A DNA stretch of 45,959 bases from positions 1 to 45,959 of the forward strand of contig CAJFMW010000037.1 of NCBI GenBank assembly GCA_904392525.1, written 5' to 3'. Each line of letters starts with the position of its first letter. Position 1 is the stretch's first letter. Both the position numbers and the translations under genes were made by a program. This stretch comes from an uncultured Eisenbergiella sp. GTDB lineage: Bacteria; Bacillota; Clostridia; Lachnospirales; Lachnospiraceae. The notes beneath the pieces are model-generated. The model saw only the letters and a list, made by a program, of their open reading frames with translations. It made no database searches and was not told where the DNA came from. This document shows positions 1 through 8,984 of the stretch, one piece after another.

Positions 1-765
1 TTCCGCAAGGATGAGCTGAGCCGCGTTGCTCACCATGAAATACTGCTGATAGATTCTCAGAAGCTGTCCGGCCTCATCGCTGTCATCGGGATACAGGAAG
101 AGGGTCAGATTTCTTCTGATATCATTTTTGTCAAAATTGATTCCATTTCCAATAATGTTTTCATCCACGCTGTCCAGGTCGAACAGATGCAGGCGGTTGC
201 AGCCGTTCTGCTGATACCCCGGCACGTCGATGTCGTACATGGTGGAAGTCACGGTGAAGTCTTTGAAAGGCACTTCAAAATGGCGTTCCGTCCGGGTCAG
301 CCAGCTTTCCGGCGTGATCCAGGGATTCTTTTCCTCATCCTGCTTGTTGTCCTTGAATTTCTGCAGGAACAGGCCGTCGTGATAGTTCAGTCCCACGCCG
401 TCTCCGGGCAGCCCAAGCGTCGCGATGGAATCCAGGAAGCAGGCAGCAAGCCTTCCCAGGCCGCCGTTTCCCAGAGAGGGCTCCAGCTCGATCTCCTCAA
501 TCTCGGTAATGTCCTTCCCGTACTTTTTCAGCACATCTCTGATTTCCTCAAACAGCCCCAGATTGATCAGGTTGTTGGAAAGCAGCTTGCCGATGAGGAA
601 CTCTGCGGAAATATAATACAGCTTCCGGCTTCCCTCGTTTCTTTTCATTCCTTCCATTCTCTTTTTGGTGATGCCCAGAAGCGCCGCATAGATTTCCTCA
701 TTGGACGCATCCTGAATGGACTTTCCGAATTTTTCCTGTAAAAAAAGTTCCAGTTCTTTTTCCAT
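1..765 (-). CDS. glgP: Glycogen/maltodextrin phosphorylase, N-terminal part (runs off the window)
   Basis: Partial gene: the first 255 codons are present and the reading frame is open to the window edge. The protein begins [14 protein letters not shown] and contains the phosphorylase family signature [12 protein letters not shown] near residue 100, followed by sequence typical of GT35 alpha-glucan phosphorylases. The family uses pyridoxal phosphate to release glucose-1-phosphate from linear alpha-1,4-glucan ends; the PLP lysine lies in the missing C-terminal half. The ATG at 763-765 has an AAGGAG ribosome site 8-10 bases upstream. It is the last visible gene of the maltodextrin cluster, after the debranching enzyme and pullulanase, so it probably phosphorolyses imported or stored glucans in the cytoplasm. 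A storage glycogen phosphorylase is the alternative. Confidence 0.93.
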   Translation of the reverse strand, partial: MEKELELFLQEKFGKSIQDASNEEIYAALLGITKKRMEGMKRNEGSRKLYYISAEFLIGKLLSNNLINLGLFEEIRDVLKKYGKDITEIEEIELEPSLGNGGLGRLAACFLDSIATLGLPGDGVGLNYHDGLFLQKFKDNKQDEEKNPWITPESWLTRTERHFEVPFKDFTVTSTMYDIDVPGYQQNGCNRLHLFDLDSVDENIIGNGINFDKNDIRRNLTLFLYPDDSDEAGQLLRIYQQYFMVSNAAQLILAE

Positions 766-807
766 CTTTCTTCTCCTTTTCCAAATCTGTTCCTCTGTTG
801 TCTCTTT

Positions 808-836
808 ATTGTACCACATCCGCCCCGGCCTTAACA
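808..836 (-). promoter_or_regulatory. Possible promoter of glgP
   Basis: On the minus strand an extended -10 (TGG-TACAAT, hexamer at 808-813) lies about 40 bases upstream of the glgP start, with a weak -35 candidate TGTTAA at 831-836 and a 17-base spacer. It sits in the 133-base gap after the debranching enzyme gene. glgP may therefore have its own promoter in addition to readthrough from the operon. The -35 match is poor. Confidence 0.4.
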
Positions 837-898
837 CCGCCTGGGCGGAAGGATTTTCCATTTAAAGTCCGCTTTGCGAAGCCAAATCGCCTGTCGAA

Positions 899-2980
899 TC
901 ATATCGGCTCCTGACCGTTATTCTCCAGCGCGTCATACACCCGCAGAATCTCTCCCACGCTCCAGGCCTGGGCGAAGCAGCCCTTCGACGAAACCGGATT
1001 TTCTCCGTCATAGATCTCCGGAAGCTGTCCGATGCAGCCCTCCCGCAGGGCGGGCTCCAGGGTTTCCAGCTGCTCCTTCACCGTCTGTTTCGCTTCTTCG
1101 CTGTAGTCATGCACTTTCAGGTACGCCAGGTAGTAAGCGCCGAGCGGGAACACCCATACCGTCCCCTGATGGTAAGCCATGTCCCGTTCCTCCATGGGGC
1201 CGCCGTAGAAGGGATGAAACTCCCTGTCTCCCGCTTCCAGCGTCCGCAGGCCATACGGCGTATAAAGCTTTTCAAAAACCGTTTCCACGATCTGTCGTTC
1301 CTTATCCCGATCCAGCATGGTGAAGGGGAGGGATACCGCCCAGATCTGGTTGCAGCGAATCTGATTCTGTGCATGGACGCTCCCCGTCTCCACGGAATCC
1401 TTTTTTGCATCCATCGCGGAAAGCACATCCTTCAGGCAGCCCCGTTCCTGATCCCAGAACTTTTCCGTGAAGGAACGCTTCACCTGCTCCGCCAGAGCCC
1501 CGTAATCCGGGCCGCAGCCATCCGCCTTCCCGGCTTTACGCCCAAGCGCTTCCATGATCCGCAGGGCGTTGTACCAGTAGGCGTTGATCTCCACCGGCTT
1601 TCCGTGACGCGGCGTGGGAAGGATCTCTCCCACCCGCACATCCATCCAGGTCACCTGGTCCAGTCCCTGCCCTGCCGCGATCAGACCGTCGGTGTCCATG
1701 TGGATGCCGAAGCGGGTGCCCTGCATATAGCCCTTTACAATGCGCTCCATCACCGGATACATCTCCTCCACAAAGGCTGTATCCCGGGTTTTCCGGAAAT
1801 ACAGGTACACGCAGTTGATAAAGAGCAGGGCCGCGTCCGCCGTGTTGTACATGGGCTCATTTCCGCCCTCCGGGAACAGATTCGGCATCAGGCCGTCCCG
1901 CTCATTCACCGCAAAGGTGCGCAGGATGCTTTTTGCCGTTTCATACCTTCCCGTACTCAGACAGATGCCGGGCAGAGCGATCATGGTATCCCTTCCCCAA
2001 TCCTCAAAGAAGGGATAGCCTGCCAGAATGGTTTCCCCTTTGGTGGAATCCCTTCTGGAAACGAACTGATCCGCAGCCGCAGCGAGCGCACCCGCCGTTT
2101 CCGACTGGAAATGCGCCTGCTGCCGAAGGGCCTTTCTTCTCTCCTTCATGCCCGTGATGATCCAGCCCGCGCTTCTTTCCGAACGTTCCGTCTCAAAGAC
2201 GATCTCCAGCGTCCGGCTCTCTCCGGCCGGAACCGCAATACGAATCCGATGATCCGTCTCCGTCCGTCCCGTCTCACGTCTTCCGTCGCAGGCATCATAA
2301 CTGTAATACAGCTTTTCCTGAACCCGTGGGATGCTTTCCAGCTCCCCGTTGGTGCGAAGATACAGATCCGGACAGCCGGACGCAGCATTTTCCGCATGAA
2401 CCCGTCCGGAGGGCATGCTCACGATCCGCTGCCTCTCTCCCATGTCCTTTCCCTTGGGAACGAACTGGTAAAAAGGCGTCACCTGCAAAGCCGCTTCCCT
2501 GCGGCTCCGGTTTGTGATCTCGTACCGGAGAGCCGCCCGGTTGGAGCCGTGTTCCAGCCCCGCCTCCTTGATGATCTCCACGCCGTCCGCAAGAAATCTC
2601 CACACCGGCGCATCCTCCCAAGAAAAGAAGCTCAGATAACGGCAGCCCGTTTCCGGCTCACCTTCGGCAAATTCCTGGGTGGAAAGCATCCTCCGGATTT
2701 CCTGTCCCGCCCCGGCATCCGCTTCTGCACGTTTTTCGGCATCCGCTTCTGCGCCGCCGTCCTTTTCCGGAAAGATCAGCTCCTCCTTCAGACGGTGCAC
2801 CAGATTGTACCGGTGATTGGGAGCCTGTACACAGGCCATCAGAAAGGCATGGTCATTGCGCGCCGCAGCGCCCGTCATGGTCAGGGATGAAAAACCGCCC
2901 AGCCCGTTGGTCATCAGATAACAGTTTTCCAGCCCGCGGGATATCAATTTCCAATCCTGTTTTCCATAGTTCCATTTCAT
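899..2980 (-). CDS. Glycogen debranching enzyme (amylo-alpha-1,6-glucosidase family)
   Basis: A 693-residue protein in two parts: an N-terminal beta-rich region of the bacterial/archaeal debranching enzyme type (about residues 1-290, starting KWNYGKQDWKLISRG) and a C-terminal (alpha/alpha)6 amylo-1,6-glucosidase domain. The motif FFEDWGRDTMIALPG begins near residue 324 and holds the conserved acidic residues of this clan. The family hydrolyses the single alpha-1,6-linked glucose left after phosphorylase action. The ATG at 2978-2980 was chosen because AGAGGT lies 10 bases upstream; an upstream in-frame start would overlap pulA. It follows pulA by 8 bases and precedes glgP, consistent with joint branched-glucan breakdown. 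A short Ala/Glu/Asp-rich repeat (EADAEKRAEADAG, near residue 78) is an insertion of unknown role. Confidence 0.9.
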   Translation of the reverse strand: MKWNYGKQDWKLISRGLENCYLMTNGLGGFSSLTMTGAAARNDHAFLMACVQAPNHRYNLVHRLKEELIFPEKDGGAEADAEKRAEADAGAGQEIRRMLSTQEFAEGEPETGCRYLSFFSWEDAPVWRFLADGVEIIKEAGLEHGSNRAALRYEITNRSRREAALQVTPFYQFVPKGKDMGERQRIVSMPSGRVHAENAASGCPDLYLRTNGELESIPRVQEKLYYSYDACDGRRETGRTETDHRIRIAVPAGESRTLEIVFETERSERSAGWIITGMKERRKALRQQAHFQSETAGALAAAADQFVSRRDSTKGETILAGYPFFEDWGRDTMIALPGICLSTGRYETAKSILRTFAVNERDGLMPNLFPEGGNEPMYNTADAALLFINCVYLYFRKTRDTAFVEEMYPVMERIVKGYMQGTRFGIHMDTDGLIAAGQGLDQVTWMDVRVGEILPTPRHGKPVEINAYWYNALRIMEALGRKAGKADGCGPDYGALAEQVKRSFTEKFWDQERGCLKDVLSAMDAKKDSVETGSVHAQNQIRCNQIWAVSLPFTMLDRDKERQIVETVFEKLYTPYGLRTLEAGDREFHPFYGGPMEERDMAYHQGTVWVFPLGAYYLAYLKVHDYSEEAKQTVKEQLETLEPALREGCIGQLPEIYDGENPVSSKGCFAQAWSVGEILRVYDALENNGQEPI

Positions 2981-2988
2981 GATTTCTT

Positions 2989-4935
2989 TTACCTCTTTCC
3001 CAGCACCAGAATGCTCACCGGGCCAGCCTGCGCTTCCTTCCGAATCTGCTTTGGATTTTTCCACAGGAAGCTGTCTTTTCCGTCCGCAAGCACCTCCCAG
3101 CCGTCACCCTCCAGGGGTACGCTCACCGGCTCTTCTTTCCTGTTATACAGAATGCAGAGCGTTTTCCACGTATCCGGCGCGCCTTTGCCCCGGTTATCCA
3201 CAAAAAATCCCACGAAGCCCTTTCTTTTCCACGCCGTTCGGATCCGTTCCGCCGCCTGGGGACTCTTGTCGCACAGTCCGGGAAGCTGTTTTCTCAGCGC
3301 GATCAGGCCTCTGTAGTAGTCCGCCAGCTCCCTTTCCTCCCAGGCCCGCTCCCAGTCCATCCGGTTGATGGCGATGGGCGCGTTATAGGAGTCCTCCAGC
3401 CCGCCCTTGGTGCGGGCGAATTCTTCCCCGGACAGGAAGAAAAGCCTTCCCTGGCAGGTCAGATAAATGCCCGCTGCCAGCCGGTACTGCCGTCTTCTTT
3501 TTTCCTCATCCGGCGTGGTTTCCGCCAGCTTATCCCAAAGCGTCTGGTTATCATGGGCGGAAATATAGGTGATGGTCTGGGAGGGAGCCAGCATGCGGGC
3601 TCCCCGTTTTCCCTGCCAGGCCTTCGCGCTGTTGAGGATGGCACCCTCCATCCCCTGCGCCCCGCTTACGAAGCCGGGTTCCTTCAGCCGGAACACGCTT
3701 CCCCGGACCGCATCCCTCGTTCCGTCGGAAAAAACGCCGATGTTGACATCCAGGTGCCTCACATTATTTTTGACCGCCTGACGAAAGCCCTTCTCCATCG
3801 CCGTGTATCCGGCCGCCCAGGGCTCTCCGTACACCAGCTTTTCCCCTTTTCCGAACCGCTCATCCAGCGCGCGGCGGATCCGGTTCATCAGCTCCACATC
3901 CAGAAGCCCCATCAGGTCAAAGCGGAAGCCGTCCATATGATATTCTTCCGCCCAGTAAAGCACGCTCTCCAGAATGAGCTTCGCGCACATGGGCCGCTCC
4001 GACGCCACGTCGTTTCCGCAGGCGGAGCCGTTTGACAGGGTTCCGTCCTCCTTCACCCGGTAATAATACCAGGGAACCGTCCTCTGCATGGCCGTATCCA
4101 GGCTGTAGGTATGGTTATATACCACATCCATGATCACCCGGAAGCCCTGCCGGTGCAGGCTCTGCACGGCCTCCTTCAGCTCCCGGATGCGGACCTCGCC
4201 GCGGGCGGGATCGGAGGAATAGGAGCCCTCCGGCACATTCCAGTTCATGGGATCATAGCCCCAGTTAAACTGCAGTGGGTCTCCCGCTTCATCCACAGAG
4301 CCGTAATCATAGACCGGCATGAGCTGAACATGAGTGACGCCGAGCTCCTTCAGCCAGGAAAGTCCCGTGGGATGAACGCCGTCTCCGTACAGGGTGGTGT
4401 CTCTGCAGCAGAAGGCCCGGTATTTTCCCCTCGTCTCTTCCGGAAATCCGCCCGCAGGGTCCCAGGAAAATTCCTTCACATGGGTTTCATAAATCACCTG
4501 CTCCGGCCCGTTCTCCGGCGCTTCATCCTTGTCCCAGCCTTCCGGGTCCGTCCGGCGGAGGTCCACCGCCATGCTGCGCTTTCCGTTGATTCCGCAGGCC
4601 TTTGCGTACACGTCCGTCGATATCACAGCTTCGCCATCGATGCAAAGCGCAAAATCATAATAGATACCGTGGAGATCTTCCTTCGCCCGGTATTCCCATA
4701 CGCCCTTTTCCAGGCGCTTCATTTCATAAGCCGCAAAGGCATCCCCTTCGCTTCCGTCCCGGTAAAATCGGATCATAACCGCTTCTGCGAAGGGACTCCA
4801 TATGCGGAAAACACTTTCATGGAAAACGTTTTCCTCGTTTTCATAAAAAAAGCCAAGCTTCCCTTCGTACAAATATTCCCTGTGAAAATCCGGACTGCTG
4901 TAAATTTTTTTCCATTCCAATGCTGCTTTTTTCAT
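2989..4935 (-). CDS. pulA: Type I pullulanase
   Basis: A 648-residue cytoplasmic GH13 enzyme with no signal peptide. An N-terminal CBM48-like region (about 20-120) precedes the catalytic barrel. Visible motifs are the type I pullulanase signature NWGYDP (224-229), VVYNH (271-275), GFRFDLM (336-342, nucleophile Asp340), GEPW (370-373, acid/base Glu371) and HDN (461-463). The family hydrolyses alpha-1,6 bonds in pullulan and branched maltodextrins. AAGGA lies about 8 bases before the ATG. The gene follows malG after a 164-base gap in which I see no further gene, and is 8 bases from the debranching enzyme. Lack of a signal peptide means it acts on dextrins after import. Confidence 0.95.
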   Translation of the reverse strand: MKKAALEWKKIYSSPDFHREYLYEGKLGFFYENEENVFHESVFRIWSPFAEAVMIRFYRDGSEGDAFAAYEMKRLEKGVWEYRAKEDLHGIYYDFALCIDGEAVISTDVYAKACGINGKRSMAVDLRRTDPEGWDKDEAPENGPEQVIYETHVKEFSWDPAGGFPEETRGKYRAFCCRDTTLYGDGVHPTGLSWLKELGVTHVQLMPVYDYGSVDEAGDPLQFNWGYDPMNWNVPEGSYSSDPARGEVRIRELKEAVQSLHRQGFRVIMDVVYNHTYSLDTAMQRTVPWYYYRVKEDGTLSNGSACGNDVASERPMCAKLILESVLYWAEEYHMDGFRFDLMGLLDVELMNRIRRALDERFGKGEKLVYGEPWAAGYTAMEKGFRQAVKNNVRHLDVNIGVFSDGTRDAVRGSVFRLKEPGFVSGAQGMEGAILNSAKAWQGKRGARMLAPSQTITYISAHDNQTLWDKLAETTPDEEKRRRQYRLAAGIYLTCQGRLFFLSGEEFARTKGGLEDSYNAPIAINRMDWERAWEERELADYYRGLIALRKQLPGLCDKSPQAAERIRTAWKRKGFVGFFVDNRGKGAPDTWKTLCILYNRKEEPVSVPLEGDGWEVLADGKDSFLWKNPKQIRKEAQAGPVSILVLGKR

Positions 4936-5099
4936 TCTGCGTTCCTTTTCGTGACGAATCCTTTTCAGGAAGGAAAAGAGGCCGGGTACAGACCGGAAGT
5001 ATCCGCATGAAGCGCACCGGAATGCACCGCAGCCTCTCGTCAGTCATTTCATTTTCTAAATTTTGTGATTCATGGGCAGCCAGGTCTGCGCATGAGCCA

Positions 5100-5972
5100 T
5101 CAGCCCTTCACCGCTCCGGACACACCGTCCACGTAGAACTTCTGTAAGCTCAGAAACAGAATGGCGATGGGGATGGAGATCAGCACCGCTCCGGCAGCGA
5201 AGCTGGTGTACCAGCTGTCGATGTATTCCTTCTCCAGCATCTTCCACAGACCGATTGCTACCGTGTACTGGTCAGAGTTCGCCCGGCAGATCACCCTTGC
5301 GAAGATGAAATCCAGCCAGGGGGACATGAAGGCGGTCAGCACCGTGTAGATGATGATCGGCTTACTCAGCGGAAGCGTAATCTTACTGAAAATCTGCCAT
5401 CTGGTGCAGCCGTCCAGCAGCGCGGCCTCGTCGATGGCGAAGGGTATGGTATCGAAGAAGCCCTTCGCGATCTGGAAGCCCAGACCCGCGCCTCCGGAAT
5501 AAACCAGAATCAGCGCCACTCGGATCAGATTTCCTTCCGTCAGCCCCAGCGCCTTCAGAATGAAGTACACCGCGATCATGGACATGAAGCCGGGGAACAG
5601 GCCCAGAATCATCGCCATGTTCATATAAGGCTTGCGCAGCCTGAAGCGCAGCCGGGACAGGCAGTAGGACACGGCAAGCGTATAAAACGTCGCCAGAATG
5701 CAGGAGCAGATGGAGATGAACAGCGTATTCATGAACATCTGCGGGAAGTTCAGGATCGTGGTATCCGTGAACAGCTTGATATAGTTATCCAGCGTATAGG
5801 ACTGCGGGAAAAAGGTGGATACATAGGAGCCCTTCTCCGCACGGAAGCTGGTGAGGATTACCCAAAGGATCGGGAACACCCAGATCACGGCCAGGATGGC
5901 AAGGATCACATGAACCACCGTATTGTTGATCAGCCGTTTTCTCTTTGCAGAAGCATATTTCTTTCCGTTCAT
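5100..5972 (-). CDS. malG: Maltodextrin ABC transporter permease, MalG family
   Basis: A 290-residue inner membrane permease with six predicted membrane segments; the first is at about residues 18-40 (VVHVILAILAVIWVFPILWV). The cytoplasmic EAA loop reads EAALLDGCTRWQIF followed by SKITLPL, the contact site for the ATPase subunit. MalG-type subunits pair with MalF to carry maltose or maltodextrins delivered by the binding protein. The start is three bases after the malF stop, so the two are translated together. No ATPase gene is in the operon. Specificity for maltodextrin is inferred from pulA, the debranching enzyme and glgP immediately downstream. Confidence 0.9.
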   Translation of the reverse strand: MNGKKYASAKRKRLINNTVVHVILAILAVIWVFPILWVILTSFRAEKGSYVSTFFPQSYTLDNYIKLFTDTTILNFPQMFMNTLFISICSCILATFYTLAVSYCLSRLRFRLRKPYMNMAMILGLFPGFMSMIAVYFILKALGLTEGNLIRVALILVYSGGAGLGFQIAKGFFDTIPFAIDEAALLDGCTRWQIFSKITLPLSKPIIIYTVLTAFMSPWLDFIFARVICRANSDQYTVAIGLWKMLEKEYIDSWYTSFAAGAVLISIPIAILFLSLQKFYVDGVSGAVKG

Positions 5973-5975
5973 GGC

Positions 5976-7370
5976 TTAAAATCCCCCTTCTTCTTTGTAG
6001 GACTTGCTGTTGCGGTAGGTGAGGAGCGCGCCGACCGCCAGGATGATGAACGTCAGGATACCGATAACCGAACCCACATTGTAGTACTGTCTGTCGATGG
6101 TCAGCTTATACAGCCAGGTCACCAGCAGGTCAGTGCTTCCGGCTGTGGAGGACAGATTCGTGACCGGATCGCCTCCCGACAGCAGGTAGATGACGTTGAA
6201 GTTGTTCACATTTCCCGTAAATGTCGAAATCAGATACGGCGTCGTCACATAGAGCATATAGGGCAGCGTGATCTAAAAAAAGATCTGGATCGTATTCGCG
6301 CCGTCCACGCGGGCTGCCTCATACAGCTCAGCGGGAATGTTCTGGAGCACGCCGGTCAGCTGAAGCAGCGTATAGGGAACGCCGACCCAGATGTTGACTA
6401 CAATCACCGTCACCCTCGCCCAGGTGGGATCGGTGAAGAAGGGAAGGCTCGCGTCCGGAGCGATCAGCCCGATGTTGCGAAGCAGCACGTTCACCGCGCC
6501 CTCCGGCTGGAGCATGGTGCGCATGATTAAGAGGGAAACGAACATGGGCACCGCGCAGGAAAGCACGAAGCAGAATCTCCAGAAGCCCTTGGCTCTTGTC
6601 CCTTTTCTGTTAATCATCAGAGACAGAATCATTCCGAAAATATAGTTGGTAAAGGTGGCGAAAAACGCCCACACCAGCGTCCAGATCAGCACGGACCAGA
6701 ATGTGCTTCCCAGAATGCTTGTCGAATCAAACAGCGTCCGGAAATTTTCCAGTCCCACCCAGTCAAACAGCATCAGGTGGTTGTCGATCTTGCTGTAGCT
6801 GGTAAACGCCATGCAGATCATGAAGATCAGCGGCAGAATGGTGAAAGCAAAAATAAAGATCATCGGCGGCGTCATCAGAAGCCGGTACAGATTTTCATTC
6901 AGCAGGCTCTTTATATCCTGAGAAAAGGTATTGATATGTTTTCTCTGCTTCGCCAGACATTCCACCCGGTACGCGCTCTTTAACGAACCCCTCCAGGCCC
7001 AGAACATCAGAAGCGTCAGAAGCACTGTCGCCACGCCGTACAGGAGGATCAGGACGGACTGGTCGCCCCTGGTATAGATATAAACCTGATTTACCTCATC
7101 CCAGATTTCCTCCTGGGGAACGCTTCCCAGAGAAGGAAGCATCTGTAGAAATCCGATTCCGTTCACCGCCATGAACACCAGATAAGCCACTTCTACTGCC
7201 AGAAACAGCAGACCCTTTATTTTCTGGCCGTGTACGAAATTCCCAAGCCCCATCACCACCATGGAAAGCTTTGTCTCGATTCCGCCCTTTTTGATGGCGG
7301 CCATGCAGGTATAAGGGGTCGTAAATTCATCCGCTTTTTTCTTAAAACTGATTACACCCATCTTTTCCAC
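5976..7370 (-). pseudogene. malF: Maltodextrin ABC permease MalF, interrupted by an in-frame amber codon
   Basis: Read through, this is a 464-position MalF-family permease in one frame. Residues 1-365 hold a long N-terminal region with two membrane segments, then the core, ending AARVDGANTIQIFF. A TAG at 6273-6275 follows, and the same frame continues ITLPYMLYVTTPYLIS to GGF. The stop falls inside the EAA loop, where relatives have a sense codon (probably Lys, AAG) before ITLP. Everything else looks intact. The truncated protein lacks the rest of the ATPase-contact loop and the last two membrane segments. The downstream ATG at 6257 has no ribosome site. The stop adjoins a run of seven T, so a base-calling error is possible. 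If real, the importer is inactive unless the amber codon is suppressed. Confidence 0.85.
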
Positions 7371-7375
7371 CTCAT

Positions 7376-8611
7376 TTAGATTCCATCACTGTTCATTGCG
7401 CTGTTCATCTGTTCCGTCTGGTCCGCCGCATTCTCATGGGTCACGCTTCCGTTGCGGATGGATTTTCCCATATTCTCCACGGGCGTCCAGCAGTTGCTCA
7501 TTTTTGAAACGAAGGGCTGAAGGATGGACGTATTGTTGAAGGTATCGTTCTGTGCCGTCACTACCTCATCCGCCTGTACCGCTTCCTCTTCCAGAAGCTG
7601 TGTATTACAGGGAACCACGCCGCACATCTCATAATGTGCCTTCTGCGCTTCGGGAGACCCGAGGAACACCGCGAGCTGTACCGCCGCGACCATGTTTTTG
7701 GAATTGGGGTTCACGCCGATCGCCTTGGAACCGGCATACGCCAGCATCTGCTTTTCTTCCCCATTTAAGGTGAACGTGGGAAGGGAAGCCACACCCATGT
7801 TGTCGCCCAGCGCTTCCTTCACCGCATTGGCGTCCCAGGAGCCGGAAAACATGGCATTGATGCTGCCGTCACGCAGTCCTGCGATTCCGGATCCATCCGC
7901 GTCAATCCGGAAATTGGGGTTGTTCTTCAGATCGATCAGATAGTTGGTCACATCCACCGCCTTCTGCCCGCCAAAGTCTACGCCCGCCGCCTCATCCGTT
8001 CCGTCGCCGAACAACGTGCAGCCGTTCGCCAGATAGAAGGCCGGAAGATACCAGGAATTGGTGAAGGGGAAGGAAACAACGCCCTTTTCCAGCATGGTAT
8101 CCAGGCTCTTAATATCCTCTTCCGAAAATACGCTCTTGTCATAGTACATAAACCAGGTATTCGTTGTGAACGGAACTCCATACAGGTTATCGTCCATCGT
8201 GAGTGAATCGATTACCTCCTGAGAGTTCATTCCCTCGATCTGTTCCCGGTATGTTCCGCCGAATTTTGCCAGCGCGTTGGCGTCCGTCAGCGTGGTCAGC
8301 GTATCGTTGGCGTACATGAACACATCCGCGCTCGCTTCCGGATCCTGTGATACCTGCCCGGCTGCGCTCGCCTCATCCGCCACGCCGTATACAAAGGTGA
8401 TATCCCATTCCGAATGCTCCTCTGCAAAGGCTTCACACATGGTCTGAAGCCATTGCCCGTTGTCCTTCGACTGATCGTTCTGCGGAGACCACACCATCAG
8501 CCTTACCTTCTCTCTTCCAGACGAAGTCTCCCCGGAAGCCGCACCGCATCCTGACAGTCCTGTAACGGCCAGCGCCGCTGCCAATAAAAGTGCCACTCCT
8601 CTTTTCCTCAT
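7376..8611 (-). CDS. malE: Maltodextrin-binding lipoprotein, MalE family
   Basis: A 411-residue extracellular solute-binding protein. The signal peptide MRKRGVALLLAAALAVTGLSG ends in the lipobox LSGC, so it is anchored to the membrane by a lipidated Cys. The mature part is a family 1 sugar-binding protein (RLMVWSPQNDQ at its start, GVPFTTNTWFMYYDKS centrally, MFSGSWDANAV later). The ATG at 8609-8611 is preferred because GGAGG lies 5 bases upstream; an in-frame ATG 12 bases earlier would put that site inside the gene. It is first in the operon, behind a strong promoter, and opposite a LacI-type regulator gene. Maltodextrin as ligand is inferred from context. Confidence 0.9.
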   Translation of the reverse strand: MRKRGVALLLAAALAVTGLSGCGAASGETSSGREKVRLMVWSPQNDQSKDNGQWLQTMCEAFAEEHSEWDITFVYGVADEASAAGQVSQDPEASADVFMYANDTLTTLTDANALAKFGGTYREQIEGMNSQEVIDSLTMDDNLYGVPFTTNTWFMYYDKSVFSEEDIKSLDTMLEKGVVSFPFTNSWYLPAFYLANGCTLFGDGTDEAAGVDFGGQKAVDVTNYLIDLKNNPNFRIDADGSGIAGLRDGSINAMFSGSWDANAVKEALGDNMGVASLPTFTLNGEEKQMLAYAGSKAIGVNPNSKNMVAAVQLAVFLGSPEAQKAHYEMCGVVPCNTQLLEEEAVQADEVVTAQNDTFNNTSILQPFVSKMSNCWTPVENMGKSIRNGSVTHENAADQTEQMNSAMNSDGI

Positions 8612-8681
8612 TTTCTCCTCCATTCCAAAACGTCCTTTGCCGCCGCTGCGGCTTTTCGGCTTATTCACTTTTAAAAATCCC

Positions 8682-8706
8682 GATTGAAAACCGCGGCTTT
8701 TCAATC
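8682..8706 (-). promoter_or_regulatory. Inverted repeat in the malE leader
   Basis: Nine-base perfect arms GATTGAAAA (8682-8690) and TTTTCAATC (8698-8706) enclose a 7-base GC-rich centre CCGCGGC. The repeat lies between the malE promoter and the malE start, so it is transcribed. It could be an operator for the divergent LacI-type regulator or a CcpA-like factor (A/T arms around a CG-rich core), or an RNA hairpin in the 5' leader. The odd-length centre is not a classical LacI-family operator. Confidence 0.55.
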
Positions 8707-8746
8707 CGATTCTTAAAAATGTTTCGTAATGTTTCGCTGTAATCTC

Positions 8747-8775
8747 ATACTACCCCTCTCTGCCTGATTCGTCAA
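8747..8775 (-). promoter_or_regulatory. Promoter of the malE operon
   Basis: On the minus strand TTGACG (8770-8775), a 17-base spacer and TAGTAT (8747-8752) form a good sigma-A type promoter about 135 bases upstream of the malE start. A direct repeat GTTTCG-TAAT-GTTTCG (8721-8736) lies just downstream of the -10, where an operator could block initiation. Confidence 0.75.
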
Positions 8776-8909
8776 TGAAAAAACACTGTACCATTGATAA
8801 ATTCTCTCTTTTCGCCAGTTTTCCATTTTCGTTTTTATGAAAAATGCCGAACCTGAAAATTCTATTTTCTTAACTTTACGAAAAATACCGTTTTTCAGCT
8901 TTGTTACAA

Positions 8910-8938
8910 TTGCTTTTCCGGCCCTTCTTTTATATAAT
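8910..8938 (+). promoter_or_regulatory. Promoter of the LacI-type regulator gene
   Basis: TTGCTT (8910-8915), a 17-base spacer and a perfect TATAAT (8933-8938) point right, 46 bases before the regulator's GTG start. It diverges from the malE promoter about 135 bases away. The AT-rich stretch between the two promoters (8776-8909) contains no gene. Confidence 0.75.
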
Positions 8939-8984
8939 GGATTCAGAATCAGTTTTTATTCTTTTCGAAAGGGGATGGTCTGAA

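Noticed and set aside
1109-2890. 593-codon plus-strand open frame
   Set aside because: It is antisense to the debranching enzyme gene, with no ribosome site or protein motif. Other long plus-strand frames in the window (for example at 36955-38604 and 13794-14831) were rejected for the same reason.
4936-5099. Hidden gene or promoter between malG and pulA
   Set aside because: The gap has a short frame (4841-5047) that mostly overlaps pulA and lacks motifs. I found no convincing promoter or terminator in it.
6273-6275. Pyrrolysine at the malF TAG
   Set aside because: No pyl genes are visible, and the position in the EAA loop needs no special residue. A point mutation or base-calling error is simpler.
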